A stretch of DNA of 64,000 bases, taken from NCBI GenBank assembly GCA_030549775.1, contig CM060177.1:66145638-66209637 (forward strand). The letters are read 5' to 3'. Below are positions 1 to 12,881 of the stretch, piece after piece. This DNA comes from Tamarix chinensis. Its lineage: Eukaryota > Streptophyta > Magnoliopsida > Caryophyllales > Tamaricaceae. Below the pieces are notes generated by a model. The model worked only from the letters and a program-made list of their open reading frames with translations, searched no databases and had not been told where the DNA came from. Numbering within the stretch: position 1 is the stretch's first letter; each line of letters opens with the position of its first letter. A program made the translations under genes and the position numbers.

Positions 1-2228
1 CTAAACGACAGAAAACATCGTACAACAGAATAAAACTAAATTATAATGATATAGGAAAAACGAAATGAAAGATAGAATCTTGCCATGTCACTCTCAATCC
101 CCAAGCTAGGTCTAGACTCAACTCTCAGCCCCACTCAATGCCTTATAAGTATTGTAGGCATCAGAGATAGAATAACTGACCTGCACCAAGTCAAAAGGGC
201 CTTCTACTTGTAGGAATGAGAAGCACCCATGAGACAGGTGGTTAGTACGCTACGTACTAAAAAAGGTAACCATGCAACTCAGGCCAAATATATAAGGCAC
301 AAAAAATCATGATCATATAGGCAACATACAAAAATACAGATAATGAGGCTGGGTTACGTTCCAGATAAACTTATTCTTTAGTTTTGTTAACAATATACTC
401 ATTTCACACATACTCTTTATTAATCTATGCGAGTATGGGAACCCCACTATTATAGCTGGTGGAATGGAATACATATAGGGTAAAATGCTCCTGACAACTA
501 TGATTCGCCGGTGGACTAGTTATGCAGGGTAAAATGCTCCTAGCCACTATTATTTGCCGGTAGACTGGTCTGGCCCTGACTCACATGGTGTTTTGTTATA
601 AGTACTTAGTGTATTTCCCATGTCCTAGCATCATTAAGTTTGGTTTGTTGAGCACGGAATCCCCCACTATTATAGTCGATGGACCGAAAATCATGTAAGG
701 CAAAATGCTCCTGACCACTATTATTCGCTGGTGCACGGGTCTCTTGGGCACCCTAGCTCCTGGCCACTATTATTCGCCGGTGGACCAGTCTGGGCGCAAC
801 TCAACAATCTTTCTCTTTAAATAATTAGTGTCTTGTTCGATAAATTTTCACCCTTAAAATACCTGTCACCAATCTTCTACTTCTGTCCTCCCAAGAGGGC
901 CTATCCTATATCTTGAGACTCCAGCACCTCCTAACTGCCCCAATATCCCTTCCTTATTCCACTACTCACCCTAGAAGCCCAACTCCTAGGTGTGTGGGTC
1001 AAGGCCCACTATCTCATACCACTAAGCCCATTCATAGTCCTCCTTAGGGTTTTCTCCAAAAAACCCTAATTTGGGCCCATGTGGTCCATCCTCCTTTGCC
1101 TAACACAACCCAAACTATTTTAACACCCCACACGTCACGACCCGTAGATTCAACCCTCACTTCATACCTCACTCATCCTCATTTATTTTTATTATTATTT
1201 TTTTTCTTTTCTTCCACCTTCTCAAATGAGGGTTTCCTCCCCAAACCCTAGCTCGGTCTCCTATGCACCCTTATACTATCCCACATACTATTTTTTCACC
1301 TAAAGCCTCCAGTCACCCAAATAACTCTTCCATTACCTTCCTCATGCCCTAAGGCAACTTTCTATACGTAAAGTTCACCCCTATGTAGACTCTAACCATC
1401 CCATGCAAACCCTCAATATTTTTTATGCAAAACCTTAAAATTCCCTTGCAAACCTTAGTTTCTTCCATGCAAACCCTAGATTCTTCCACTATTTCATTTT
1501 ATTTAACTCCCCTTTTATTCATCCACTCATGGATTATGGATTATTTAGGTCATTCCTAACTACGTTAGACAACTTACTTCCACTTGGTTATCTTTCTTTC
1601 CCATTTCTCCGTTTTCATACTTCCATCCCACATTACCACATTAAATATACTAGCATGCATATTAACACATCACAACTTACAACATATACATATTAACACA
1701 TACCATAAGAAATCACATGAGCATAGCTTCGTTCCAAGCTACAGTAATACATATAAAAAATTTAAAATAATAGCACAAGACATACAATATATCATTATAT
1801 GTGGCATCCAAGGCATGTAAGACACATAGCAAACATAAGGCCTTAGATACACCCTTACCTAAAACGATGCCGGGCTTGGAGCACGCTCCTACGCCTCCTT
1901 AGGGTTTTGACTTTATTCACTTGTAAGAGGGATATACTATGGGTTAATCTCCCTCTTACCAAAATTACCATAATTTCCTATCTTACCCTTATTATAGCCT
2001 ACTATTAGGGCTGATAATGATAATAGTAGTTTTATAATTAAAAGTAGGATTATTATTCTCAAAATAATTAATCATGCCATTAATAACCAAAATAAGTCTA
2101 AGTAGCCATCATAGTTTATGCCAAAGTAGTTATAGTGATATTTATAGTATTAAAAGTAATAGTTTCAATATGACTAATAATAATATTAGTATTGGTTTTA
2201 GTAATAATACTAATATCAACCCAAAACC

Positions 2229-2302
<74 letters not shown>

Positions 2303-2303
2303 T
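2229..2303. repeat. (TAA)n microsatellite
   Basis: About 25 nearly perfect TAA triplets lie inside the minus-strand LTR. They sit in a wider AAT/AGT-rich block (about 2030-3010) that recurs at the same place in the other type I LTRs. The poly-Asn and poly-Leu frames here are translations of the repeat. Confidence 0.95.
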
Positions 2304-2602
2304 TAATAATAATAATAGTGATGTAAATAATATAAAAGTAGTGACCATAATGATGCTTGTATTGATAATGCTAGTAGTGATAATAGGTTAGTGACCATGA
2401 AATATTAACAAAAAATGACAAGGTAATAATAATAATACTCATAGTAGTAGTAGTAGTAGTAGTAATAATGATAATGATGATGATAATAATAATAATAATA
2501 GTAATAATATTAATAATAGTTTCAATCTTGAGAATAATGCTAATAAAGGTCCTAGAAATTATAATATTAGGAGCCTTGGTGATAATATGGTTAAGTATAA
2601 TA

Positions 2603-2645
<43 letters not shown>

Positions 2646-3514
2646 CGAAATGATAATAAATAATAGTAGTAATGATAGTAATAATAAAGATAATGTTAAG
2701 CATAATAAGGATAATAATTGAAAAGGGTAATAGTAATATAAGGGTCCCAATATTTACACTAATATAAGGGTCCCAAAACTGATAATGACCAAAGTTAGTA
2801 TTAATAGTATTATTAAGAAAATAATGATGATAATAATAAAAATAATAATATTATTAATAATAATAAAGATAATTATAATAATAATAAAGTTGTAGCCTTT
2901 TAAATAATAATTCCATTAGTTAGAAATATTTGTGAAGTTAGGCTAGATAATAAGAGTGATAACATAACAATAACAACAACAACATTAATAATAATAATAT
3001 TAAGATTAATACTTTTAATATTACTAAAAATTATTAACACTTATATAAAAAAGTTTAAGGGTTAGGGAAATTAGAATACCATCAAGGGTTGGTGGTGAAA
3101 CCGGCGCCGGTGGCGGTGGTGGAGGAGGAAGAGAGCCGGAGAGATGGGGGTATAGGCTAGAGGAGAGGGAAGCAGGGAAATATGGAGGTATGGGGAAGTA
3201 GAGTAAGGTCCCATGGTTGTTTTGGAGGGTAAAGGTAGTGTTATTTGCGACGGAATTGGTGGCAGACAGTGGAGCGAAGGGCGGAGAGAGGTCGAAATGG
3301 GCCGATCAGGAGGGTGACTTTGCATGGCCGAGGTAGCTAGTGTAGGGCAAGGTAAGGGAGGAAGGAGGATTATTTCTATAGAGGGTGGTGCAGGGAAGAA
3401 TTTGGTGGGTGGTGGTGATAGTCAACGACGGAGGAACGGGGTTTGTTTGGGCGGCGGAGCAAAGTCGGGGTTTCTAGGCTGCGAAATCAAAACCCGATTA
3501 TGGCTACCTATGAG

Positions 3515-3527
3515 GTATATATATAGG
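3515..3527 (-). promoter_or_regulatory. Candidate LTR TATA box
   Basis: On the minus strand the bases read CCTATATATATACC, about 0.8 kb from where the LTR start would be. Other type I copies have a TATA box at the corresponding place (32595, 34379, 50028), which supports a role as the retrotransposon promoter. Start-site mapping is inferred. Confidence 0.5.
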
Positions 3528-4339
3528 TCGTTTGGAGGGGAAAAAGACAAAGGGAAGTGGGAAAATAGGGGACAAGTGGTATGGGACATCGGTAGGGGAT
3601 GGTAGGCCAACGCAGGTTTACCATTGTAGGTTATGGTTGACGGGGAGAAGGGATGGGCACACGCAAGAGAGGGAATGGTTGGATAGGTTGAAATGATAGG
3701 CATGTTAGCAGGGAAGAGAGGGGAGGAATGGCTGGTCAAATGGAGTGGTCGGTGGAGGAAATTACGGCACCGATTGGGGAGTTACAGGTGTGGATCGGGG
3801 AAGAGCAAGAAGAAGAAGGAGAAGGGGGATGGACCGGTGGTCTAGAAGAAAAGAAAGAAAGAAAAGGAAAAAAGAAGAAAGGGGGCGGTGTGGGCCTGGG
3901 CCACCTAGGAGGAAGGAGGGGGATTGGGCCGAAGGCGGGCTAGCCCAGATCCGGGGGGAAAGGCGAAGAAGAAAAGAAGAAGGAAGAGTGAAATAAGAGA
4001 AAAGGAAAGAAAAGGAAGAAGAGAAGGGGAAAAACAATAAAGAAAAAAGGAAAATAGGTGGGTTGGGGTTAATTAAAATGGTTTTGGTATTTTGGAATAT
4101 TTAAAAATATTAATATTAGAATAATAATTAAATTCTCTTTTTAGGTCAGTTTAGGGTTTTTTGAAATATTTTTTCTAAATTCCATTTTAATTAGCAAAAC
4201 ACTCAAATTATTCCTAATTAAATTATTTCTTATTTTCTCCTTGATTTGCCTTAATTAATTCCCTCTTATTTTAATAAAAAATGATTTATTTAATTAATTT
4301 TCCTAATAAATCCTTATTTTGCAATAATATCACTGTATG

Positions 4340-4685
4340 GAAACACTTTGAAATTTATCAAATCACCCATTCTTACTTATAAAATTACTAAAATACCTTT
4401 CTTACTTACAAAACTACTAAAGTACCTATCTTACTTGCAAATTTACTAAAACTTCCTTTTTAATTGTTAAATTACCGAAATGTCCTTCTTACTTGTAAAA
4501 TTACTAAAATGCCCTTCTTACTTGTCAAATTACCAAAATACCCCCTTTTACTTATAAAATTACCAAAATACCCTTGTTAGTTGTAAAATTACCAACTTAC
4601 CCTTCTTACTTGTAAAATTATAACACTACTCTTCTTACTTGTAAAATTACTAAAATACCCTTCTTACTTATAATTACCATGATAT
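4340..4685 (-). repeat. Reversed minisatellite of about 28 bp units
   Basis: About twelve degenerate units of the form CCCTTCTTACTTGTAAAATTACTAAAATA follow one another. Read on the minus strand they match the AAGGGTAAAATGGTAATTTTGTAA arrays inside the type II LTRs at 55850-57190 and 60900-62140. The block is therefore probably a small piece of a minus-strand type II LTR placed against the truncated type I LTR to its left. Confidence 0.75.
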
Positions 4686-4929
4686 TGTAATACCTTATTT
4701 TTAGAAAACCCTAATAATTATAACCGGTAATTATGCGTATTAGTTATAATAATTATTATAGAGTATTTGTACTAAAAATATTATTATTATGTGTAATATT
4801 ATTATGACTTATTAGTTATAAAATTTTATTAGGCTAAAATATGCTAGAGGGTGTGTATTAAAATTTAAACCTAGGTTTAGGTCATGATCGGTATCCGTTT
4901 CATCCAATAAACCTATTTCAGTAACCGAA
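4686..4929. other. AT-rich stretch without a gene
   Basis: AT-rich sequence with several TTATTA and ATTATAA runs and a TAATACC near 4689 that could be a decayed LTR terminus. I see no coding sequence and no certain assignment. Confidence 0.4.
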
Positions 4930-7900
4930 TAATTTTTAATCAGATACATCACCTAGTTTTGTACCTAAATAAATTACCCCTATCCTATTCTATTTTCTTA
5001 CCTTACCCTACTCTCCCTCTACCCTGGCACACTACCCTCGTGCCACCCTTATACCATAACCCTCCCCTGCCATGCATGATTTCCTCCCCCTTACTTTATT
5101 CTCTTTTCTTTGCTCCCCTTTCCCTACACACCATCCTCTTCTTAACCTGTACGCCCCTTCATTTTTTTGTCGATAATTAATCTCCCAAATAGCCAAAAAA
5201 TCACCCCTATTAGCGAGCCTAATTGAACCATATACACCTGCACTGACAAACATTTTCCACACCTCAACCCTAAGCACTGGAAGCCTTTGTACATATCCCC
5301 CTAGATAAAACAACACTCACCATTACCTCACACCTAGTTATAGCAAAACTCACCATTCCAACCCCAAGATGTAGTAAAACTCTCCAAAACCTCCCCTACC
5401 CTTCAGCAAAATCGACCAAAACACCTACTATCTACGGTAACAAATACCGCACCATTTTATTTCTTTATTCTCTACTTTTGCTATAACAAGAGTTTCTATT
5501 CCTACCCATTAGCTGTAGCAAGAGCTACTATAACCCCTCCCCAACCTGTAGTAACATCCATATAATCTTGGCTATAATAATAGAAACTCGCTTGTGTGTT
5601 GCACCATTTTTCCACAGTTGCTCACCCCTCCCTTCAAACAACTCCACCAATCCCACCCCTCCTTTTAGCCTCCCTTTTTGCTGAAACCTCCCTAGAAATG
5701 GTAGTTTGTGCTGTTGCTTGCCTCCCATGCTTGGAAAACCTTAACCAATCCCCCATTTGTTACATAATTTTTTGGCCAACACCTCCTTCTAACCTAGTTT
5801 GGTTTTTCCCATTATTTTTTCCTTTCCATTACCTTAAAACTTATTTTTTTATATTATTAATTCTAATTATGTTTTGTTAATTATAAGGATAAGTGTGCTT
5901 AGAGACCAGAGCCTTATTAGTAAGGATACTAGTTGATGTTTCGAGTTTTGTGTTAAATGCTTGTATGATTATTTGTGTTATCATTTTATTATTATTATAT
6001 TATTAAAATTTATGTTGATGATGATATGATATATTAATATGAAATATATGATAGAAAGGAAGTGAGAATATTGATAGATATATTGATATGATGACATTAT
6101 GCTAGGATATATTTTTGTGGATAAGTATAAATTGTGGGAGAGTATTATGGGCCTAATGAATTATTAGAAGTGGAAAAATAATTATATTTAAGATTTTTTT
6201 TGATTAAAGGAGGATTTGAAAAAAGAGGATATGATATTTTTGTAAAATAATGGCTATCGACTACTTTTAAGGGCATTTTTATCAATATGGGTTAATATGG
6301 AAATTTTGGTATTTTAATTTGTTAGATGGATTAAAATATTCTAATAATATCATATGAAGTATTTGGGAGTGATTATGAGTGTCATAAGTTCTTCAGATGA
6401 GAAAATAGCCTAATTTGGTAATAATAGCCTTAAAACGGTAATGTTATTATCATATGTGTAAAATGTTAGAGTTAGGACATGGATTTCGGATATGTTGTTA
6501 ATATGGGTATTTTGAGGATTTATATTTATTTTTTTAATTATATGATCCTTATGGGAGGAGTTATGGCTTACCTATGAAATTAGGGTTTTGGGAGCCTTAT
6601 AAATAGTAACTTTTGAGACAAGCCTATTATCACATGTGTAATATGTGAGAGTTAGAACTTAAAATTTGGTTATGTTAATTATAATATTATTTGAGGAATA
6701 CTTACTAAATTTGGTGTATAAATGATCAATATGGGGGAAGTTATGCTTAAATTGTGAATTTATGGTTTTTAAGGAAAATGGGCATCTTAATTTTTGAGAA
6801 CAGTCTTGTTATATGTATATTGATGTCTTTCTTGCATTAATTATGTTTCTCACTAATAAATCAATCATGAATAAGACAATAATAATTTTAAGTGAAATAT
6901 CATGTGAGCTAGGCCAAGGTATTTTATGAATTCGTTCCACCATCTTAATAATAGTGGCGATGCACGTTTTGCCCTCGGAGGTGCATCAGACTGTTCCACT
7001 AGTTTTACAATAGTGGGGCCTAATATAAATGTGAAAGATAATATAATTATGAGATAAGTAACTAATTATTAAGACATTAATCACTTATAGTGAAAGATTA
7101 CGTGAGTTAGGACCGACATGTAGGAGTTCATTCCATCGGCTTAATAATAGTGGCCAGGCACGTTATGCCCTAGGAGGTGCTTTAGATTGTTCCCCAAGTT
7201 TAAGAATAGTTTCTATGAGCATTTTGCCCTGTGAGGTGTAGATTCCATTCCACTGCCTTAATAATAGTGGCTAGGAGCATTTTGCCCTAGAAGGTGTTTC
7301 ACACCTTTCTACTGGTTTAAGAATAGTGGGGTCCCTTAACTCAATGTAAATAAAAGATTAGGTTATGTCATATTTAAATATTACGAATCCAAACTAGTAA
7401 TTACCTTATGTTGATTTTTGTATCTTGCATGTATACTACTTTTTGCTGTGAATGTATGTAATGATATGTTTTTTCGATTTAGACTATATTGCCACCTTGC
7501 TCAGTATGTAGCATACTAATCATCCTTTTTATGGGTGCTACTCATTTCCATGAGCAGATCTACCCTATTTTATTGGTGATTGATAATTATTAGCTTGATG
7601 TGCTTGCCTTAAGTGAGAGCTAAATGAATTGGTAAAGGGTGTGGTTATCCAAATATCTCTATCTCTCTTTAGACTTGTAGTCCTCTATTTTCACTATTTA
7701 TTCCCTTCTCTCTATTTTGTATCTTGTATCACGGTGAAATCACGTGCTTCCCACACCTAGTGCAGTGGTATAAGGTTGCTTTTGCTTTTGCCTTGCACCT
7801 GACATAGACTAGGCATAAGGAGTGCCTCTCCTATGCCGGATGCAGTGTAACACCCCTATGTTTTGTGTTTTGGCTTCTACTATTAACTCTCTAAAACAAA

Positions 7901-7933
7901 ATTTTTAAGTCTTGAAATTTGGGGGGTGTTACA
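4930..7933 (+). mobile_element. Tekay-like LTR fragment, plus strand, 3' end intact
   Basis: This fragment starts in a C/T-rich U3-like stretch (4930-5870) and runs through an AT-rich middle to a canonical LTR end, GGGGGGTGTTACA at 7921-7933. The signature blocks are in order: four GTTCCACT...AATAGTGG...TTTTGCCCT motif copies at about 6940-7330, then TTGCTCAGTATGTAGCATACTAATCA with CATGGGTGCTACTCATT near 7497-7555. The first several hundred bases expected of a full LTR, including the terminus, are missing. It most resembles the LTRs of the element at 39661-48693, sharing the text 'TGCTTGCCTTAAGTGAGAGC' near 7600 and 'GGCATAAGGAGTGCCTCT' near 7811. Confidence 0.8.
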
Positions 7934-8339
7934 AAGACCCCCTTTCTCATGCAAAATTACTAAAAATACTCCTAACACACAAAATATTAAGACCCATGGC
8001 CCACGTGCATCACTTAACACCACAAAACCCTTATCATTATTCTTCACACCCATCATCATTTAGCATGCACATTTATTTAGATCACTCCCTAAGTACAAGT
8101 AAAATTACTAAAAATACTCTTACGGCTCATATTAGCATTATTTCTACTAAAATTATCCATATTTACTTAGCGTAGTATACATATGCACATAACATCACTA
8201 TTAACCACAATCCCCTTTCTTAACTACCATTTCAATATAACTCACATCATATACAAGATAGCATACCTTTTCTTCTATATTCCAATATAATATTAAAAGT
8301 AATAAGATGATTAACACCACATCATACCAAAACCCTAAT
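7934..8339. other. Unassigned AT/C-rich stretch
   Basis: The sequence follows an LTR end directly. It contains two AAAATTACTAAAAATACTC units that resemble the reversed minisatellite at 4340, separated by C/A-rich DNA. An 87-codon open frame at 7912-8175 crosses the LTR end and shows no recognisable motif, so I do not call it a gene. It is probably more decayed retrotransposon. Confidence 0.4.
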
Positions 8340-8516
8340 GTGTTAACATACATAAATCCATACATTTTTGTAGGAATGGTGTTAAGAGGAGAAAAATAAG
8401 AAAGGAGAGGGGGTAGTTCGCTACGGTAGAGGGAGTTGCTACTTGGGGTGGTGCAGGGAGGAAGTAGGGGAGGGAGGGGAAATAGTGTGGTGGCTAGTTG
8501 AGCTCAAAGATGGTGG
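8340..8516 (-). mobile_element. Minus-strand LTR U3 piece, left of an insertion
   Basis: Purine-rich DNA (GGAGAGGGGGTAG, GGAGGAAGTAGGGGAGGG) looks like the U3 of a minus-strand type I LTR. Similar purine-rich DNA resumes right after the plus-strand LTR at 8517-12881, so the two pieces are probably one LTR split by that insertion. I found no matching 5-bp duplication at the two joints, which weakens the case. Confidence 0.5.
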
Positions 8517-9067
8517 TAGTAATACCCCATAACCCTAACTTAGGAAATTATGGTAAAATAGGGATTTATTGGTGAAATTAATTTGATATATTATTTTAAT
8601 AAAATAATGGGAGTAATTAAGATAAGAAAAGGGAAGAAAATAATAAAGAATTTAATTAGGAAAGATTAGGGTATTTTTCTAATTAAAATACAATTTAGGA
8701 AAATTTACCCCAAAATATTCTAAATTAATATAAAAAGGAATTTAATTATTATTTTACTATTTTTTATTATTTTTAAATATTTCAAAATACCAAAATATTC
8801 TAAAAACCCAACCAACCTATTTTTTCTTTTTCTTTTTTTCTTGCCTTTTTCCTTTTTCTTCCTTCTTTTTCTCCTTTCTCCTTTTTGTTCTTTTTCCTCC
8901 TCTCCTCGGATTGGGCCTCCCTCCTCCCACGTGGTCCAACTCTTCCCTCCTCCCTTCTCTCCCCACACAACCCAACTCATTATCCTTTTTTCCTTCCTCC
9001 CTCACCCACTCGGTTTTCTCCCTCTTTTTCTTTCTTTTCTTCCCTCCCCCAAATCAGCTATCCAACC

Positions 9068-9234
9068 TTCTTCTTCTTCTTCTTCTTCTTCTTCTTCTTC
9101 TTCTTCTTCTTCTTCTTCTTTCTTCTTCTTCTTCTTCTTCTTCTTCTTCTTCTTCTTCTTCTTCTTCTTCTTCTTCTTCTTCTTCTTCTTCTTCTTCTTC
9201 TTCTTCTTCTTCTTCTTCTTCTTCTTCTTCTTCC
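9068..9234. repeat. (TTC)n microsatellite, about 55 units
   Basis: An almost uninterrupted TTC array with one extra T near 9120 that shifts the phase, ending in TCC triplets. It lies in the pyrimidine-rich U3 of the solo LTR. The poly-Ser, poly-Phe and poly-Leu frames, and poly-Arg and poly-Lys on the other strand, come from it and are not proteins. Long GAA/TTC tracts can form triplex DNA; that part is general knowledge. Confidence 0.97.
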
Positions 9235-10157
9235 TCCTCCTCCCTTCTCCCTCCCTCGCATTGCAGGTTAGCTTACAAATATACCACCGTCCTCCCCTCT
9301 ACCATTGTACCACCAGCTTGCACCTCTCCCCATCTTTTTCCTTTCTCTATCCAGCCCCAACCTACCCTACACATCCTTCCCTGCATTCCCCTTCCCCTTT
9401 CCTTTCTCTCCCCTTACTGATTGCACCTTTGATTTCATAGCCTTATACTGGCCTACCACTATGAACCGGCGAGCCCTACCTCACCTCCCCCTTATCTTCT
9501 TCCTCTTTGTCTTATCCTCCCTCCATTAGCCTTCTTTACCCTATTTAGAAACTTTAGCACATTTTCACCACCCGAAACACCACCCTAACCCTTCCCTACA
9601 TTACCCTCCTCTAAACCAAGCCACTCACCACCCTTGGTTCCCCCTACACAAGCTACCCCAATTGTATATAGTTGGCTACTCGACTTGCCCCTTTTGCACC
9701 TATAGCCGCCGTACGTCAGCTCCTCTATCGCAATCACCACCTTCCCTACCACCTAATCAACCTCATAAGACCTCCTCTATCTTTCCCTACATTTATTTCT
9801 TCTTTCTCCCTTTCCTTCCTCCTCCCTCCTTCTCCACCCCTCGGCCACCACAACCACCACCACCTACACTGCCATCCTTGCTGCACAACTACCACCACTC
9901 TAACCCTCTCAACCCCAAGAGTCCCCCACCACCACAACCACAACAACCATCTCACTCTCTTTCTTCTAGCACTAAAATACCACCTTCTACAAACCACCAC
10001 TTCCACCACCACTGCCATCTCCACTACTGCCTTGCCCCACCTCAACTGACGCCATGCCCTGCCTTTACTATCGCCACGTAGCTGCCACCTTCACTAGGTT
10101 GTGCCCTAACCCTTCCTAGCCCTTAAGTATAATTTATTTAGAATAATTATTATCATA

Positions 10158-10400
10158 ACCTTATCATAATCATAATCATCATCATCATCATCATTATCAT
10201 CATTATTATCATTATTGTTGTTATAATAATAATAATAATAATAATAATTATTATTATCATTATTGTTATTATTATTATTATGATCATTATCAATATTATT
10301 ACTATTATTATTATTATTATTCTTATTCTTATTTTTATTATTAGTATTATCATTATAATAATTATTATTAAAGTTATTATCATTATTATTGCTAATATTG
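10158..10400. repeat. ATT/ATC triplet-rich block
   Basis: Mixed ATC, ATT and ATA triplets form a low-complexity block in the solo LTR, at the place where the type I LTRs at 2030-3010, 31380-32020 and 50700-52200 have equivalent blocks. Confidence 0.85.
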
Positions 10401-12881
10401 TTAATAATATCTCATCTTTAACTAACATGACTTCTAGCCCTATTTTTACTAATAATAGCATGATTAACCATTATAAAGGTGATATCCTTATTTTTACTGC
10501 CAAAGATACTGTTATTATTATCCCTAATACTAGGTTATAATAGAGGTGAGTAGAAAATAACAAAAAATATTAATAAGAGAAAAGTTAACCCTAGTATTTT
10601 CCCTCTTATAGGTGAACCAAGTCTGACCCATAAGGAGGCGTAGGAGCAAGCTCTAAGCCCGATATCATTTTATGTAAGGATATAGTTAAGGCCTAATGTG
10701 TGTGTAACATGTGTTATGTGTGTACCTTATATGTTATGGATTATGCTCTGGTAGTGTAGCTTGTAAAGGATTGAGCTAAGGTAAGTTGCATGTGTCTTAT
10801 GGCATGTGAAATATGGTATTGTTACTTGTACTTGCAATGTGCTTATGTAATATTCCCCTTCATGACATACATGATAAGAAGTCTTAAATAGTGTAATGTG
10901 GTTTTGGGAGAAATAAAAAAGAGTGAGGAAAGTGAGTTGACTAGAGGGTAGTAAAGATGACCTAACCATCTTATGACTTATGGGTGGATAAAAGGAGGAA
11001 TAATGAGAACACATTAAGGAAATGGACCAAAACATGCTTGGGGAGTGTAGGGTTGTATGGGATGGTTAGCCTTTTCATGGGGATGACCTGTACATGGAAA
11101 AAGTTGACTTGAGGGTTAATTAAGGTAAGGGAAGAATTTTTAGGGTGATTGGAGTCCATATGTGAAAAATAGTATGTTGGTTGGTGTAACGATGGATGGG
11201 GAACTTTGCTAGGGTTTTGGGAGGAAACCCTAAGTGAGAGAAGTGTATAAGGAAGAAAAATAATGGAAATTTTTAGAATGGGGAACAAAGGATGAAAGGG
11301 GTGTCACATGGAGGACATGGGAGACAAGTGAGAAAAAGATTTTGGGTACTTACGGGGTGTCATACAATAAAGGAGAAGTAATAGGGTTTCGAGGAGAAAA
11401 CTAGGGTTTTTATGATTACATGTGAGAGCTGTATAGAGAGGTTTTGATGTCAGGTGTGGTTTGAGGGAAGTCATGGTTTTGGTAGCAAAGAAGAGTATGA
11501 GTTATGTAGGATCAGGGGAAGTGAGGCCATGTAGGTCATATTAGGGTTTCCGGAGGGAAACCCTAGAGAGCAAAGAGGAGTTGAGCTAGAGTTATGGGGA
11601 TTGAGCCTTGAACTATGTGTAGAATAGTTTTGGGTTCTCATGGTGAGAGGGAACAGATGGGGAGGAAGTCTCGGGGTCATAGGCTGTGTAAAGGTCCTAA
11701 GATGTAGGGCAGGGTTTTTGGAATAATTGAGAATTAAAGGGTTAGTATGGGAAGTCTAGTAGGTTATACATGTCTAGTTTGGGTTGTACATGGAATAATA
11801 TACAAATAAAACACGAAACACTTAAAGTGAAATGTTATTGTGTCAAGCCTAGTGTGGATATTTTTTTGGTTCACTGGCTATAATAGTGGTTAGGTGTGTT
11901 TTGCCCTATGGAGTGATATCTGGTCTACCAGCTATAATAGTGGTTAGGTGTGTTCTATCTTGTTGAGTGTTTCAAGTCCACCAGCTATAATAGTGGGGGA
12001 TTCTAAGCTTGATAAACCAAACTTTACTTGGTAGTAAGTCATGGAAAGATACTTATTACTTATAGTGGAAATAATGTAAGTCGAGGCTAGTGAGGAAAAT
12101 TTCTCAGTCCATCAGCTATAATAGTGATTAGGTGTATTTTATCCTATGGAGTGTTTCCTGTCAACCAACTATAATAGTGGTCAAGTGTATTTTGTCTTTG
12201 GAGTATTTTCGGTCCACTAGCCATAAGAGTGGGGTCCCCATACTCACGTGGAATCATTATGAGGAATGTATAATATAGGAATATTAGTCTATATCTGGAT
12301 TGACGATATGAACCTGAATTATGCATTATATGCCTTAATTGTCTATTATCTTGCATGGCCTTACCCATATGGTTACCTTGCTCAGTATATAGCATAATGA
12401 TCACTCATTTCATGGGTGCTACTCATTCCCAAGAGCAACAGTCCCTTTTGAGTTTGTACAACTAGGAGATACCGTGTTTGATGCCTATGATGCATTGGAT
12501 GTGTTGAGTGGGGCTGTGTGATGACTGTTGAACTTTGCTTAGAGCCGAGAGCAAGTGCTGACCTAAGTCTCTACATTTTGTAGTTTTACTTTACCATAGT
12601 ATCACACATTTCCCTCAGGGGCTTAACTTTGTATCAACTTTTAATTCTGTATTAATGCTTTAATTTCCCACTTTGACTTCTATTTATTATGAATATTTAA
12701 GATATCTACAGTTCCATATCTTAATTAGCTTAATGATTTATGAAAATTATTTCTTAGCCTGTGGTTGGTACAAGACTAACTAGGGGCCAAGCTTGTGCTA
12801 ATCATAGTGGTATCATCCTCGCACTTGTGTTTGTTTTAATTAAACGAAAACTTTCAACTATGTTTTTTTGGAGGTGTTACA

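Larger units (their letters stand above)
1..4335 (-). mobile_element. Tekay-like LTR, type I, minus strand, both ends missing
   Basis: This is a long terminal repeat read on the minus strand and it codes for nothing. It matches the solo LTR at 28927-33450 in order: the TAC-GCTAC-GTA dyad block near 245-270, six copies of the CCACTATTATTCGCCGGTGGACC motif between about 430 and 800, an AAT-rich block at 2030-3010, a purine-rich stretch (the pyrimidine-rich U3 on the sense strand) at 3070-4060, and an AT-rich U3 end at 4060-4335. Alignment by eye puts base 1 about 290 bp inside the LTR. At the other end the last 40 bp or so, including the expected TGAAATACCCC terminus, are missing where the sequence turns into a minisatellite at about 4340. 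No gag or pol is attached, so it is a truncated LTR fragment. Confidence 0.85.
8517..12881 (+). mobile_element. Solo LTR of a Tekay-like element, type I
   Basis: This LTR runs from about TAGTAATACCCC (8517) to GGAGGTGTTACA (12881), with no gag or pol on either side. Inside are an AT-rich U3 start (8530-8820), a pyrimidine-rich block with a large TTC array (8820-10110), an ATT/ATC block (10150-10400), the conserved 'TATAGGTGAACCAAGTCTGA' region near 10610, TAGGGTTTTGGGAGGAAACC near 11212, motif copies (CCACCAGCTATAATAGTGG) at about 11870-12235, and TTGCTCAGTATATAGCAT with CATGGGTGCTACTCATT near 12377-12428. The absence of an internal region suggests formation by LTR-LTR recombination. The exact left end is uncertain by a few bases, because the TAGTAATACCCC text also resembles the joint between a polypurine tract and an LTR. 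No target duplication is visible. Confidence 0.8.

Noticed and set aside
8841..9440. Open frames of 128-199 codons rich in Ser, Phe and Leu
   Set aside because: They are translations of the TTC array and pyrimidine-rich LTR DNA in all three frames; all frames are equally open and no domain is present.
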